The notes under the pieces: generated by a model | What the model was told of the DNA's origin: nothing | Databases searched by the model: none | The model's input: only the letters and a program-made list of their open reading frames with translations | Program-made: the position numbers and the translations under genes | From: Algoriphagus sp. NG3 | Lineage (GTDB): Bacteria; Bacteroidota; Bacteroidia; Cytophagales; Cyclobacteriaceae | Assembly (NCBI RefSeq): GCF_034119865.1 | Contig: NZ_CP139421.1 | Coordinates: forward strand, 2,480,001 to 2,544,000 | Direction: 5' to 3' | Length of the DNA: 64,000 nucleotides | In this document: one piece after another, positions 17,691 through 27,071 of the stretch | How positions within the stretch are numbered: the stretch's first letter is position 1 | Layout of the letters: every line of letters begins with the position of its first letter

Positions 17691-18162
17691 AATGAAACAA
17701 ATATACTTTTGCTAATCATTGGGAGCCGAATAAAGAGATTAACAAATAGTTAAGCTCCAAAGTATAAATTATATCTTAAGAAACATTACTTTGTTAATAT
17801 TTTCATTTATCAATACCCCATTTTCAGGCATTATATTTTGTCATCGGCTTTATCTTCACACACGGGGATTGCATTCCTCTTTCTTCGGTCTGTTAGCAAA
17901 ACGTTAATTCCTCTGAGGCATATTGGAAATGCTTGGTTTTGGAAGGTTACTTCCAGTGCACAAAAAATCTGCAAATGCAATTACATGTCATGAGTAACTC
18001 TATCAGTAAGTGCTAAATGTTTCGAAGTCCACTTAGCCGGTTTTGGATGTAAGCTGCCGAGTTCTCCCATAGGTTCTAGTCCAATATGCCTGTGAGGTTG
18101 TTCAGGTAGCGCGATACCATCTCAGTTATAAGTTCTTCCTTACCGCAAATATCAGACGCAAA

Positions 18163-18398
18163 TTACTCATTTTCAGGTTTCGGACTGGCTACACTTAATT
18201 CAGGGAACTCCCAGCCTATTCTCTCAATTTGCCCTATGGGAGACACTTTGAACTCTTTGAGAGACCCGATTTAATCACCAGCTCCAGATCAAAATCTCCT
18301 ATTCTATCTTGCTTAATTACATTTCCCGTCTTCTTATCCCAACGGCAATATTCCAATGGAAGATCGGCACTTCCTTTTCTCCTCTCTTTATTCTGTCT
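18163..18398 (-). pseudogene. possible frameshifted gene remnant
   Basis: The 780-base gap between the sigma gene and the GH16 gene has no intact gene. On the minus strand a coding-like run begins near 18398 and includes LPLEYCRWDKKTGNVIKQD and IGDFDLELVIK. A shift of one base near 18270 lets it continue as SLKEFKVSPIGQIERIGWEF to a stop at 18163-18165. Both pieces look more protein-like than random, and an undamaged copy may exist elsewhere. No family was recognised and there is no start codon. The rest of the gap (17706-18162 and 18399-18471) shows nothing definite, apart from a short minus-strand run around 18000-18150 that is also interrupted by stops. Confidence 0.25.
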
Positions 18399-18471
18399 TC
18401 AAGTAAGTTTGCCTGTTAAAAGGTTAAATAATAGGGATTCTTACTCGGTCAGGATTATTTATTAATACTAC

Positions 18472-19335
18472 TTATTGTTTTTTCTGATAAACCCTTACAT
18501 AATCAACTTGATATTTCCGTGGAAATCTGGTGTTCTCCAGACTTCCACCGTTAGAACCTAGTGCTAAGTTCAAAAGCAAATAATGCGGCTGATGGAATGG
18601 GTTGAATCCATCAGGATTCATGGTTTGGGAGAGATCGACTTCATTTAGCAATTCACCATCCAGATATATTTTAATGTATTCTGTAGTCCAGTCCATCTTC
18701 CATATATGGAATTTTGACGGCCAATCTGGATCCTTTGCAAGAAAATCAGCAAAAGGAACCTTTGCTTCATCCCAAGCCGCACGCTTTATAGGGTGTGCCC
18801 AGGCTGCATTTGCCAAAATAGTAGCTTCTCCTTGAACCATATAATACTCCATAATATCAATTTCTCCATTAGCAGGCCACGGTTTGGAAACTCCCAGAGT
18901 CCAAATAGCCGGCCACATTCCACTGGCTGTATCGATCTTCGCCTTCACTTCAACTATGCCATACTGAAACTCAAACTTACCTCGGGTATTAATACTGGAG
19001 GATGTGTATTCCGCATATTCTCTGCTTTTTCTCCAATCCTTGCTAGTTGCTTCAAAGGAAGTGTTTTTTACCCGTTCCCTTCGTCCCTCGATTACCAACA
19101 GACCATCAATAACAGCGGCATTATCCAGTTGATACCACTGCATTTCGTTATTTCGCTGGAATCCTTCTTCGTGCGACCAAAACTCTTCATCAGGCACATC
19201 CCCCTTATCAAATTCTTCTGACCACACTAGATTATACCCTTCGAGCTCGGTTGCCCTCGAACCGTTTTGTTTAATAGAGTTACAACTCCCCAATATTATT
19301 GAGAGAATAAGGAAGCAGAAAACAGTGTATTTCAT
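18472..19335 (-). CDS. GH16 family lipoprotein endo-glycanase
   Basis: The 287-residue protein has a lipobox at Cys18 (ILGSC) and a single GH16 jelly-roll domain. The catalytic sequence GEIDIMEYY places the nucleophile Glu158, assisting Asp160 and acid/base Glu163 in the ExDxxE arrangement. Other GH16 features are LVWSEEFDKG near the start, GMWPAIWTLG and FHIWKMDWT. GH16 retaining enzymes cut beta-1,3- or mixed-linkage glucans, beta-1,3-galactans and algal galactans. The subfamily cannot be fixed here. As a surface lipoprotein it would make the first cuts for the SusC/SusD pairs of this locus. It is the last gene of the operon, 186 bases after the GH43 gene, with a hairpin in that gap. The GH43 partner makes a beta-1,3-galactan or type II arabinogalactan plausible. 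Confidence 0.88.
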   Translation of the reverse strand: MKYTVFCFLILSIILGSCNSIKQNGSRATELEGYNLVWSEEFDKGDVPDEEFWSHEEGFQRNNEMQWYQLDNAAVIDGLLVIEGRRERVKNTSFEATSKDWRKSREYAEYTSSSINTRGKFEFQYGIVEVKAKIDTASGMWPAIWTLGVSKPWPANGEIDIMEYYMVQGEATILANAAWAHPIKRAAWDEAKVPFADFLAKDPDWPSKFHIWKMDWTTEYIKIYLDGELLNEVDLSQTMNPDGFNPFHQPHYLLLNLALGSNGGSLENTRFPRKYQVDYVRVYQKKQ

Positions 19336-19471
19336 ATAATTATATTTTATTTTTTATAGGCCAGACCGAGCTAGGAAAGCACCTCGCATGAGTAAAACTC
19401 ATCCGCTGTCGGGACGGCATCTTTCATGCAATTCTGTCTCGGCAGGCTAGATTTACTGAATAAAGTTGAAG

Positions 19472-19495
19472 GGTAAGGTCTATGAAAACCTTACC
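19472..19495. terminator. hairpin between the GH43 and GH16 genes
   Basis: A perfect 8-bp stem, GGTAAGGT (19472-19479) and ACCTTACC (19488-19495), with an 8-base loop lies 27 bases downstream of the GH43 stop (19522). No clear T-run follows in the direction of transcription. It may lower GH16 expression or mark an RNA-processing site rather than end transcription. A second small hairpin (ATGAGTAAAACTCAT, 19389-19403) lies nearer GH16. Confidence 0.35.
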
Positions 19496-19521
19496 TAAAT
19501 GATGTTTAATTATTGGATTTG

Positions 19522-20667
19522 TTACTTATCGAAATAGCTAAAATCCCATTTGTCCTGCCATTCTAAAACTGGCCGACCATCTTTCATTTGGATAGGAAGC
19601 CAGACATAGCGCCCGTCTATTGCATTCTCCGGTCGCCATCGGTCTGCCATAAATATGAAAGCATCTTTTTTACCCTGAACGGGAACAATAAAGGTACTCT
19701 GGGAATCAAATGTCAGATCTGCCCCTTCTCCCACAGCAGGATTACCCAGAGATGTCCAAGGCCCCATCAAATCATCTGCAACAAAAGAACGTGCAGCGTT
19801 AGGTTCCCAACCCGTACAACCCGATGTGATAAGGTAATATTTCCCATCCTTCTTAAAGACCGCAGGAGCTTCATTATGGCCTGCCGGCTCAATAACCGCC
19901 CATTTACCTGAAAAACCCAAGTAATCTTCAGTCAATTCCGCAATGTGTAAGGTAAGATTTTCCTCTGCTGAATAGATGTGATAGGCTTTCCCATCATCAT
20001 CCACGTACAAAGTCATATCCCTAGCCATCTGCCCTGTCTGGAAATCACGCCTGATAAATAGACCTTCCGCAACCTCTTTTTTCCATTCGTCTGACCAGCC
20101 TTCCAATTCCTTTTCGGTAATGGTTTTCTTTTTCCAAGACTTCTTAAAATTAATAGGCCAGGTTTCCGGGTTTGGACGGAGGGATTTTTGAAATTCATAG
20201 GGACCGGTAGGATGGTCACTGGTAGCCAGAGCGGTTTTTGCGGCATTGTATCCTTGGTCTTTTAGTTCAAGGTGAAACCACATCACAAATTTCCCTGTCT
20301 TTTCATTGTAAATCACCTTAGGGCGCTCAATCACGCTTCCTTTCTCTATATCCGAGCCACTCCCCTCTTCATGTACTGCCAATGCTACCCCTTCTCTTTT
20401 CCAGTTCAACAAATCGTTGGAAGAATAACAACTCACGCCTACCATGGCACGGTTTCCCGTCCTGCCATCGGTCTTGTGCTCTCCAAACCAATAATATGTG
20501 CCCCCATGAAACAATATACCTCCGCCGTGGGCATTGATATGAACACCTTCGGTATCTGTCCAGATTTCTCCAGGCTGAAAGGCTCGGTGCTTGTCAGAAA
20601 GAGATTGTGCCTGTGCATTAGTATATGCACAGGCAAAGATTACTAGTAAACCAAATAAACTTTTCAT
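19522..20667 (-). CDS. GH43 family glycoside hydrolase resembling exo-beta-1,3-galactanases
   Basis: The 381-residue secreted protein has a signal peptide (cleavage near AQAQS, residue 21) and one five-bladed GH43 propeller. Instead of the usual N-terminal catalytic Asp it has INAHGGGILFHGGTYYW (44-60), a signature I associate with the exo-beta-1,3-galactanase branch of GH43. Candidate catalytic residues are Glu114 (VIERPKV), Glu266 (HNEAPAV) and Gln323 (DSQSTF). A Gln acting as base is known from a fungal exo-beta-1,3-galactanase of this branch. It would release galactose, alone or substituted, from beta-1,3-galactan. It lies 32 bases after a SusD gene in an operon with two SusC/SusD pairs and GH16. 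The specificity is inferred from motifs only. Confidence 0.8.
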   Translation of the reverse strand: MKSLFGLLVIFACAYTNAQAQSLSDKHRAFQPGEIWTDTEGVHINAHGGGILFHGGTYYWFGEHKTDGRTGNRAMVGVSCYSSNDLLNWKREGVALAVHEEGSGSDIEKGSVIERPKVIYNEKTGKFVMWFHLELKDQGYNAAKTALATSDHPTGPYEFQKSLRPNPETWPINFKKSWKKKTITEKELEGWSDEWKKEVAEGLFIRRDFQTGQMARDMTLYVDDDGKAYHIYSAEENLTLHIAELTEDYLGFSGKWAVIEPAGHNEAPAVFKKDGKYYLITSGCTGWEPNAARSFVADDLMGPWTSLGNPAVGEGADLTFDSQSTFIVPVQGKKDAFIFMADRWRPENAIDGRYVWLPIQMKDGRPVLEWQDKWDFSYFDK

Positions 20668-20699
20668 TGAGATTTATCCCGGTTGATGATAAAATAATT

Positions 20700-22373
20700 T
20701 TACCAATTTGGAGTTTGCTGAAGTATGCCTCCTGATTTGTTTATTTCTTCAGCAGGAATTGGGTAGCGATACATTTTTTCCATAAACACCCTTTCTTCGG
20801 CATTTTGGTAGGAATAAGAGAAAGTCTCATCTGAATTTTTCTCGATCACCGCGATTCTGAGAGGCTGTGACAAAACTTCTTCAGCATCTCTCCAGCGCCT
20901 AAGATCCCAGAATCTATGTTCTTCAAAAGCAAGTTCTACTCTACGCTCCTTCTTAATTTGTTCCCGGAAGTCCTGAGCTGAAGTAGCTGTGATGACAGGC
21001 ATATTGACGCCTGGTCGCTGGCGCACCTGGTTCACAGCCTCCCTTGCCGACAAAGGCAATCCTTCTGCGGTCACATCCGGCCCGAAAGCTTCATTCATAG
21101 CCTCGGCGTAGTTGAGGAGTATTTCAGCATAACGGAAGTAAATCCAGGTATGGACACTGGACCTATTTTGAAGCAGATCCAATCCTTCATCCGAAAATTT
21201 CTTCAAATAATATCCAGTCTTGGTTGCCCTTACTTTTCCATAACCATCAAGACCACCTCTAAAGCTTTCTACTTTTCTCCCTTTGTAATCAGAATCATTG
21301 ACAATGATGCTCATCTGGAGTCTCGGGTCACGGTTGACGTAGGGATTCTGGGGATCATACTCCGGATCCTCTGCTATAGATAATCCATTGCTAGTCTCAT
21401 AAGCATCTACCAGATTTTGACTTGGGTTAGTCCCTCCCACTGCACCTGTAAATCCAACCGGGAAGTTGTTTCTCTCCAGTCCGCTGGATGCTGCATAGCT
21501 TCTGCCAAAGATTATTTCACTGTTATTGATGGATCTAAAGAGGTTACGGTAATTGTCAACTAAATTATATTGGTTTATGACAATTGCTTCATAAGCAGCC
21601 TCTGCCGCTCTTATCCATTTGCCCACATCACCTGAGGGATTGTTTAAGGGGCTTGCAGCATAGAGCAGAACCCGTGATTTCAGGGACATGGCGGCACCTT
21701 TAGTCGCCCGCCCGATCAATCTGTCCTCGTCGAAACCTACCCATGATTCCCGAAGTTCTGGCATGGCAAGCTCAAGTTCAGCTTCAATATAGGACACCAC
21801 TTCATCGAAGCTGTTGCGGCTATAATCGAAATTGTCCTCCGTGTCCAGCACCTCTGTAATAATCGGAACTCCCCCGTATCTTTTCAGCAATTCGAAATAG
21901 AAGAATGCCCGTAGGAAATGGCTCTCAGCTCTAAGCCACATCAGATCGTTACTTTGGGTTAGATAAGACTGTTTGCCCTGTTCGGTCACGGTATCCTGCA
22001 CGATGATAGCACGATAATCCTCAGAATTTTCCAAAAACAGATTTGCTTTTCTGATTCCGGCATACAGTCTAGACCACTGATCATCCGGGTTTTCAAAAGG
22101 CCCCCAGTTGCCGTTTCCAAGTTTCTGAATAGTATTGTCAGGTCCTGCATGTGCTGCATCATCTGTAGCGGATGCCAGCATCCCACCACTAAACCGGTCA
22201 AAGCCAAGTGGAAGATTGTCATAAATCCCAATCCCAAAGTTCCTCATCGTCGTGTAAGAGGAAAACACCTGCTCTTCGGTATAATTGGTATCCATCCTTC
22301 TGTCCAGAAAGTCATCCACACAGGAGGAAAACAGGACTATCATACTGACAAACAATAAGCTATATCTTTTCAT
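20700..22373 (-). CDS. SusD/RagB family lipoprotein (second pair of the locus)
   Basis: The protein of about 557 residues begins MKRYSLLFV with lipobox LFSSC and the mature start VDDFLDRRMD. Family features are YAGIRKANLFLENSED, LRAESHFLRAFFYFELLKRYGG, the C-terminal region YFRYAEILLNYAEAMNEAFG, KERRVELAFEEHRFWDLRRW, and an ending QQTPNW. ATG at 22373 is preferred because the frame reaches 22385 only with a TTG start. It follows its SusC gene with almost no gap and precedes the GH43 gene by 32 bases. As the partner of the SusC just upstream it should bind oligosaccharide at the surface for import. Confidence 0.92.
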   Translation of the reverse strand: MKRYSLLFVSMIVLFSSCVDDFLDRRMDTNYTEEQVFSSYTTMRNFGIGIYDNLPLGFDRFSGGMLASATDDAAHAGPDNTIQKLGNGNWGPFENPDDQWSRLYAGIRKANLFLENSEDYRAIIVQDTVTEQGKQSYLTQSNDLMWLRAESHFLRAFFYFELLKRYGGVPIITEVLDTEDNFDYSRNSFDEVVSYIEAELELAMPELRESWVGFDEDRLIGRATKGAAMSLKSRVLLYAASPLNNPSGDVGKWIRAAEAAYEAIVINQYNLVDNYRNLFRSINNSEIIFGRSYAASSGLERNNFPVGFTGAVGGTNPSQNLVDAYETSNGLSIAEDPEYDPQNPYVNRDPRLQMSIIVNDSDYKGRKVESFRGGLDGYGKVRATKTGYYLKKFSDEGLDLLQNRSSVHTWIYFRYAEILLNYAEAMNEAFGPDVTAEGLPLSAREAVNQVRQRPGVNMPVITATSAQDFREQIKKERRVELAFEEHRFWDLRRWRDAEEVLSQPLRIAVIEKNSDETFSYSYQNAEERVFMEKMYRYPIPAEEINKSGGILQQTPNW

Positions 22374-22385
22374 TTTGCTTTTCAA

Positions 22386-25262
22386 TTAAAATTGTACACT
22401 TAGACCCATATTCACTGACTTCAACGGTGGATATCCTCCATACGCCTCCGCATCCACCATATCCATTTTGTCCCATGTGAACAGGTTGACGGCATTTACA
22501 AATACCCGCAGATTTTCTACTTTAATCTCCTGCGTCCAAGTGGACGGAATAGTATATCCCAGTTCTATATTCCTAAGGCGAAGCACATTACCTGATTTCA
22601 TCCAGAAAGTGGATGGTCTGTAATTGTTTTCATTTGGTAAAGTGGTCAATCGGGGGAAGGAGGCATCTTCCTGGTTTTCAGGCGTCCATCTATTGAGTGT
22701 ATTGACACTTAGATTCGCATCATTCTGCAAACCCCAGAAATAAGTCCCATTTAAGTTTACAGATCTATTGGTCAAGCCATAGAAGAAAAGCTCCAAATCA
22801 AATCCTTTGTACTGACCGCCAAGATTGAACGTATAGGTAAACTCAGGCTGCCATGTTTTCCCTATCGCGGTCTCATCATTCTGATCAATAATTCCGTCAC
22901 CGTTTTGATCCACGTATTTGATATCCCCTGGTTTCACTGGGGCAAATGATGACACTGGGACTCCTTCCCTCAGTTGTCCATTTGCCTCGAAATCCCCCGG
23001 AGAATAAAACCCATCAGCTACCCATCCAAATGGCTGCCCTATGGAATGGCCAGTTCTATTCATATAAGATTCCGGGCGCATCATTTCTCCCATTTCTATA
23101 ATCTTATTTTTGGCATAAAACCCGCTTGCCCCTACAAAATACTGGAATGAACCAATCTGATCCGTATAGCGTAGATCGAGTTCAAAGCCCCGACTGTTTA
23201 CCCTTCCTATATTTTCAAATGGAGGAAGCACACCAATGTAGCTAGGTAAGACATTTGCCATATTCACCGGCACATCCGATCTTCTGTTGAAGAACAAATC
23301 CATTACCACATCGAGTTTATCATAGAGTTTGGCCTCCACACCTACATTAAACTTGAGGTCTTTTTCCCAGGTAATGTCCGGATTGCCGAGCTGACCGTAA
23401 TTGATTATGCCATTGGAGATATTCTCCAACCCTAAGCGGTAATCCCCTGAGTAATAAAAATCCTGTGTATATGCGAATCTACTTCCACCAAACTTATCGT
23501 TGCCGGATAATCCTACTGATGTACGAGCTTTCAGAAAATTCACCGTGCTGCTGTTTAGCAAAAAATCTTCCTTGCTCAATACCCATGCTCCTGATATGGT
23601 GGGAAAGAATCCAAATCTATTCCCTTCAGGGAATCGCTCAGAACCACTATAAGCCATACCCAATTCTGCATAAAAGCGCGACTGGTAGTTATAGGTAAAT
23701 CTGCCCATCAAACTTTGGTTGGCGTAGGGCACGTTGTTACCGGAGACATTCAACACATCCTGATGATACATGAGTGTACCTGTGAACCCATGGCCCCCGA
23801 TCTGTTTTTCATAATCAAAAGCCGCTTGGATATTTACCCTGTTCCATTGGTCATTTCCCCCCTCATCTACACTGAATCCTGTATCCAGGCCTCGCTGATA
23901 ATAGATATAAGGTTGCTCACTATCAGGGTCCCCGGCTCCAAGCTGATAGTATGCCAGGGATCTTGTTCTATTATAGTTACCACGGTGCCAGTTGTTGATT
24001 CCTATGGCTTGGGAGAAACGCAATCCTGGCACCAGATCACTTAAGTCTTCCGAAAGTCTCAAATTGGTCATAATGTTCCGATCATGGGAAGAAGTATATC
24101 CCCGGCCAAGCACGGAGGCAACAGGATTATTGGGATAGCTGGAATTTCCTCCCCAAGAACCGTCAGGATTGGTCACAGGAAAAGCATTCGAAGGGTATCT
24201 GGCCATATTTTCCCAGAGCGCAGACCCGCTGATGTTTGGATACGATCTATTTTCTATCCTTCCACCAAAGTCCAGTGATGCGCTTACTTTTGGAGAAATA
24301 GCCACATCAATATTTGAGCGGAAATTTACCCTGCGAAAATCCGCATTGGAGCTTTCCTTTCTCTTGGAGTCTGTGTTGGCATATAAACCCTGATCCTGCA
24401 AATATCCCAGTAGAATAAAATACCGGGTATTCTCTCCACCACCCGAGAAAGTCAGGTTAAAATCGCTCATAGGCGCATTCTCACGGAGCACCTCATCGTA
24501 CCAATTGACATCAGGATATAGAAAGGGATCACTGCCTGTACGGTAATTTTCCAGATCTGCCTGACTATAGCGGGTTGGAAGCCCGTCGTTTGTCAACGCT
24601 TCATTGTATAGCATTCCATAATCGTAGGCGTTCACAAACTCAGGTAATCGTGTAGGTTTCTGAAAGCCTGTCCTTGCGGTAAACCTGATCTTAGTATCTC
24701 CTTCATGGCCGCGTTTGGTAGTAACCAAAATCACCCCATTCGCACCCCGTATTCCATAAAGTGCGACTGCTGCTGCATCCTTAAGAACCGACACACTTTC
24801 AATTTCCTCCACAGAGAGATTGTCAAAAGAAGCTTCGAATCCATCTACCATTACCAGGTAGTCGGCACCATTGAAAGTACCCATACCCCGGATCAGCATA
24901 CTTGGCTCATCAAAGCCTGGTTCGCCTGATCCACTCATCACTGTCAACCCAGGCAGCCTGCCAAATAGCGTATTGCTAAGAGATGGAGTAAATGTTTTTC
25001 TCATTTCATTTCCGCCCACCGTGGAGATAGCGCCTGTAACAGATTCTCCACTCTGTCTTCCATAGGCTACATTTACCATGTCACCATTAGGATTAAATAC
25101 TGACGTTACGCTGTCCTCAACCAGAACATTACGCTCGGCTATTCTGGGAATCAGAGACTGGGCCTGCACTACCTGTACAGAAAAGAAAATCCCGATGGCG
25201 CCGAATTGCAGCCGCCGTACCAACCTGGATTTCTTGTTAATATATTTTATAGATATAATCAT
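22386..25262 (-). CDS. SusC/RagA TonB-dependent transporter lacking the N-terminal CarboxypepD_reg domain
   Basis: From the preferred ATG at 25262 the protein has about 958 residues: a signal peptide ending near VVQAQS, only about 40 residues of spacer, then directly the plug (VTGAISTVGGNEMRKTF, GRLPGLTVMSGSGEPGF, VLKDAAAVALYGIRGANGV). A long outer-membrane barrel follows and ends SVNMGLSVQF. Unlike the other SusC in this locus it has no carboxypeptidase-regulatory-like domain before the plug, and the usual VVVGYG box is degenerate (VAYGRQSGESV). TonB energises family members to import glycans. The gene sits between two SusD genes with essentially no intergenic space. The longest frame would start at 25322, but the added residues do not resemble a signal peptide. 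Confidence 0.9.
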   Translation of the reverse strand: MIISIKYINKKSRLVRRLQFGAIGIFFSVQVVQAQSLIPRIAERNVLVEDSVTSVFNPNGDMVNVAYGRQSGESVTGAISTVGGNEMRKTFTPSLSNTLFGRLPGLTVMSGSGEPGFDEPSMLIRGMGTFNGADYLVMVDGFEASFDNLSVEEIESVSVLKDAAAVALYGIRGANGVILVTTKRGHEGDTKIRFTARTGFQKPTRLPEFVNAYDYGMLYNEALTNDGLPTRYSQADLENYRTGSDPFLYPDVNWYDEVLRENAPMSDFNLTFSGGGENTRYFILLGYLQDQGLYANTDSKRKESSNADFRRVNFRSNIDVAISPKVSASLDFGGRIENRSYPNISGSALWENMARYPSNAFPVTNPDGSWGGNSSYPNNPVASVLGRGYTSSHDRNIMTNLRLSEDLSDLVPGLRFSQAIGINNWHRGNYNRTRSLAYYQLGAGDPDSEQPYIYYQRGLDTGFSVDEGGNDQWNRVNIQAAFDYEKQIGGHGFTGTLMYHQDVLNVSGNNVPYANQSLMGRFTYNYQSRFYAELGMAYSGSERFPEGNRFGFFPTISGAWVLSKEDFLLNSSTVNFLKARTSVGLSGNDKFGGSRFAYTQDFYYSGDYRLGLENISNGIINYGQLGNPDITWEKDLKFNVGVEAKLYDKLDVVMDLFFNRRSDVPVNMANVLPSYIGVLPPFENIGRVNSRGFELDLRYTDQIGSFQYFVGASGFYAKNKIIEMGEMMRPESYMNRTGHSIGQPFGWVADGFYSPGDFEANGQLREGVPVSSFAPVKPGDIKYVDQNGDGIIDQNDETAIGKTWQPEFTYTFNLGGQYKGFDLELFFYGLTNRSVNLNGTYFWGLQNDANLSVNTLNRWTPENQEDASFPRLTTLPNENNYRPSTFWMKSGNVLRLRNIELGYTIPSTWTQEIKVENLRVFVNAVNLFTWDKMDMVDAEAYGGYPPLKSVNMGLSVQF

Positions 25263-25322
25263 TTGTAGCAATTTTAAATACAGCAATTTTGCATTGTTAA
25301 TCGTCTTCTTAGTCAGAAGCAT

Positions 25323-27053
25323 TTACCAACCTGGGTTTTGTACCAGATACCCTTTATCTATCTCTGATTGGGGAAGTGGATACAGATACATCCTATCATC
25401 CCACACTCGGGACTCAAAAGGCTCCTTTCTGTACACATACTCATTATCTGTGAGCTGATAGATATTCAAACCCCACATTTGCCCTTTCATGACACCTTCT
25501 TCTCCGGCGATCCTCCATCTCCTGACATCGAAAAACCGGTGTTCTTCAAAAGCCAGCTCCACTGCCCTTTCTCTTCGTATTGCTTCACGCAGTTTTTCCT
25601 GTGTATCATAACGTGGATCATTGACTGATATCGGATCCAGTCCTCCTCTTTGCCGGATGGCATTTAGCGCATCGAAAGCAGCCGGGTCTAAAGGAGAAGT
25701 CTCATTTAGTGCTTCGGCATAGTTGAGGTAAAACTCCGCAAGCCGGAATACAATCCAGTTAAACTGGCCGCCATTCCAGTTGGCTCTGCCCAGAAACTTC
25801 CTCATGTATCCCACTCCGTTTACAGGAGCTCCATCAGACCATGACCCATTGCTGTTTTTATAGAAATTACGTACCCCGATTTCATCATTCCACTTGGAAC
25901 CGGAATAGAAAACAGAATACTGGAACCTAGGCTCCATGGCCTGCATTTTCTCGAGGAACTCACTTCTTGGCCCCTCTTCTGCCCATTCCTGATCCGTCCC
26001 ATCCACAGTATGGTACTTCTGAGCGTGCTGGAGTGTGACTCCGTGACCATACCAGCCCCCGTATATTCCCCGTGGCATCACGAATTGCTGAAACATGGGA
26101 TCCCATGCTCCCCACCAGCCATTTGACTGGTTATAAAGCAGCATCTCAGAATTCCCTTGGGCTTCTACTGCTATTTGGTAATTGACTGCAGGATCGTCAG
26201 AAGAATTTACCAGACTGACACCAGCCGATGCCGCCCAGTCAAGCACTGCTTTGTTGGCATTGGCAGCGCTCATCCATCTGCCTTCGTCATAATTCCCATA
26301 TCCGGTCAACTCTGGGCTTTCAGGAAGATATGGGGTAGTGGTATTATGAAGTGGACTGGCCGCATAGAGCAATACCCGACCTTTCAATGCCAAGGCAACT
26401 CCTTTGGTTATGCGTCCATTGAAACTGGAAGGATAAGAATCCGGTAGAAGGGCAGCTGCCTCATCGCAAGACCACACAATAAAATCAACGACTTCCTGAT
26501 AGGTATTGCGGGGCAGCATGATCTCTCCTGAGGATGTCAATACATGATCCACAATAGGAATCGCCCCATACCGCTTCATCAGTTCGTGGTGTTGTAGTGC
26601 GCGCAACACTTTGGCTTCCGCCTTCATTTGGTCTTTTTCCGCTTGGGGAATATTCTCGACCATATCTATGTTTTCCAGAAAGATGTTTGCGTTACGGATT
26701 CCTTTGTAGTGGGTACCAAAATCATCCTCCCTGTTTCCAGTAGGCCCCCATACACCCGTATTGTGGTCATTGGAAGATGGCCATGTGTCATATACATCCC
26801 CTTCGTCGCTGGCAGCCATCACCATGGATGCATACATACCGTTATGCAATCCCCAATCTATCGGGAAGCCCAATGGCATGTTTGTGCGGTAACTTTCCCA
26901 AAGGAAAGATTCCGCAGTTGCCCTTTCGGAGAAAATATCTTCGACAGTTACATCATTACTTTCCGGTTTTCCCAGAAACTCATTGTCGCAGGACATCAAA
27001 AGGATGGATAACCCCAATATCGGACGAGTCAGGTATTTATAAGATAGCTTCAT
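25323..27053 (-). CDS. SusD/RagB family lipoprotein (first pair of the locus)
   Basis: The 576-residue protein has a lipobox LLMSC (Cys about 21) and mature start DNEFLGKPESND. SusD-type helices are clear (YKGIRNANIFLENIDMVEN, AKVLRALQHHELMKRYGA, RLAEFYLNYAEALNETSP, RERAVELAFEEHRFFDVRRW), and it ends LVQNPGW. An insertion rich in Trp, Gly and Tyr around residues 300-370 (NQSNGWWGAWDP, GIYGGWYGHGV) is a candidate glycan-binding surface with aromatic residues. It follows its SusC gene by 18 bases and directly abuts the second SusC gene. It should capture oligosaccharides released by the surface GH16. Confidence 0.92.
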   Translation of the reverse strand: MKLSYKYLTRPILGLSILLMSCDNEFLGKPESNDVTVEDIFSERATAESFLWESYRTNMPLGFPIDWGLHNGMYASMVMAASDEGDVYDTWPSSNDHNTGVWGPTGNREDDFGTHYKGIRNANIFLENIDMVENIPQAEKDQMKAEAKVLRALQHHELMKRYGAIPIVDHVLTSSGEIMLPRNTYQEVVDFIVWSCDEAAALLPDSYPSSFNGRITKGVALALKGRVLLYAASPLHNTTTPYLPESPELTGYGNYDEGRWMSAANANKAVLDWAASAGVSLVNSSDDPAVNYQIAVEAQGNSEMLLYNQSNGWWGAWDPMFQQFVMPRGIYGGWYGHGVTLQHAQKYHTVDGTDQEWAEEGPRSEFLEKMQAMEPRFQYSVFYSGSKWNDEIGVRNFYKNSNGSWSDGAPVNGVGYMRKFLGRANWNGGQFNWIVFRLAEFYLNYAEALNETSPLDPAAFDALNAIRQRGGLDPISVNDPRYDTQEKLREAIRRERAVELAFEEHRFFDVRRWRIAGEEGVMKGQMWGLNIYQLTDNEYVYRKEPFESRVWDDRMYLYPLPQSEIDKGYLVQNPGW

Positions 27054-27071
27054 TTTTTTTTGATTTTGGGT

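Noticed and set aside
18229..18465. A plus-strand 78-codon frame in the sigma-GH16 gap
   Set aside because: The opposite strand of the same segment reads more like protein (with a frameshift), so this frame is probably its shadow.
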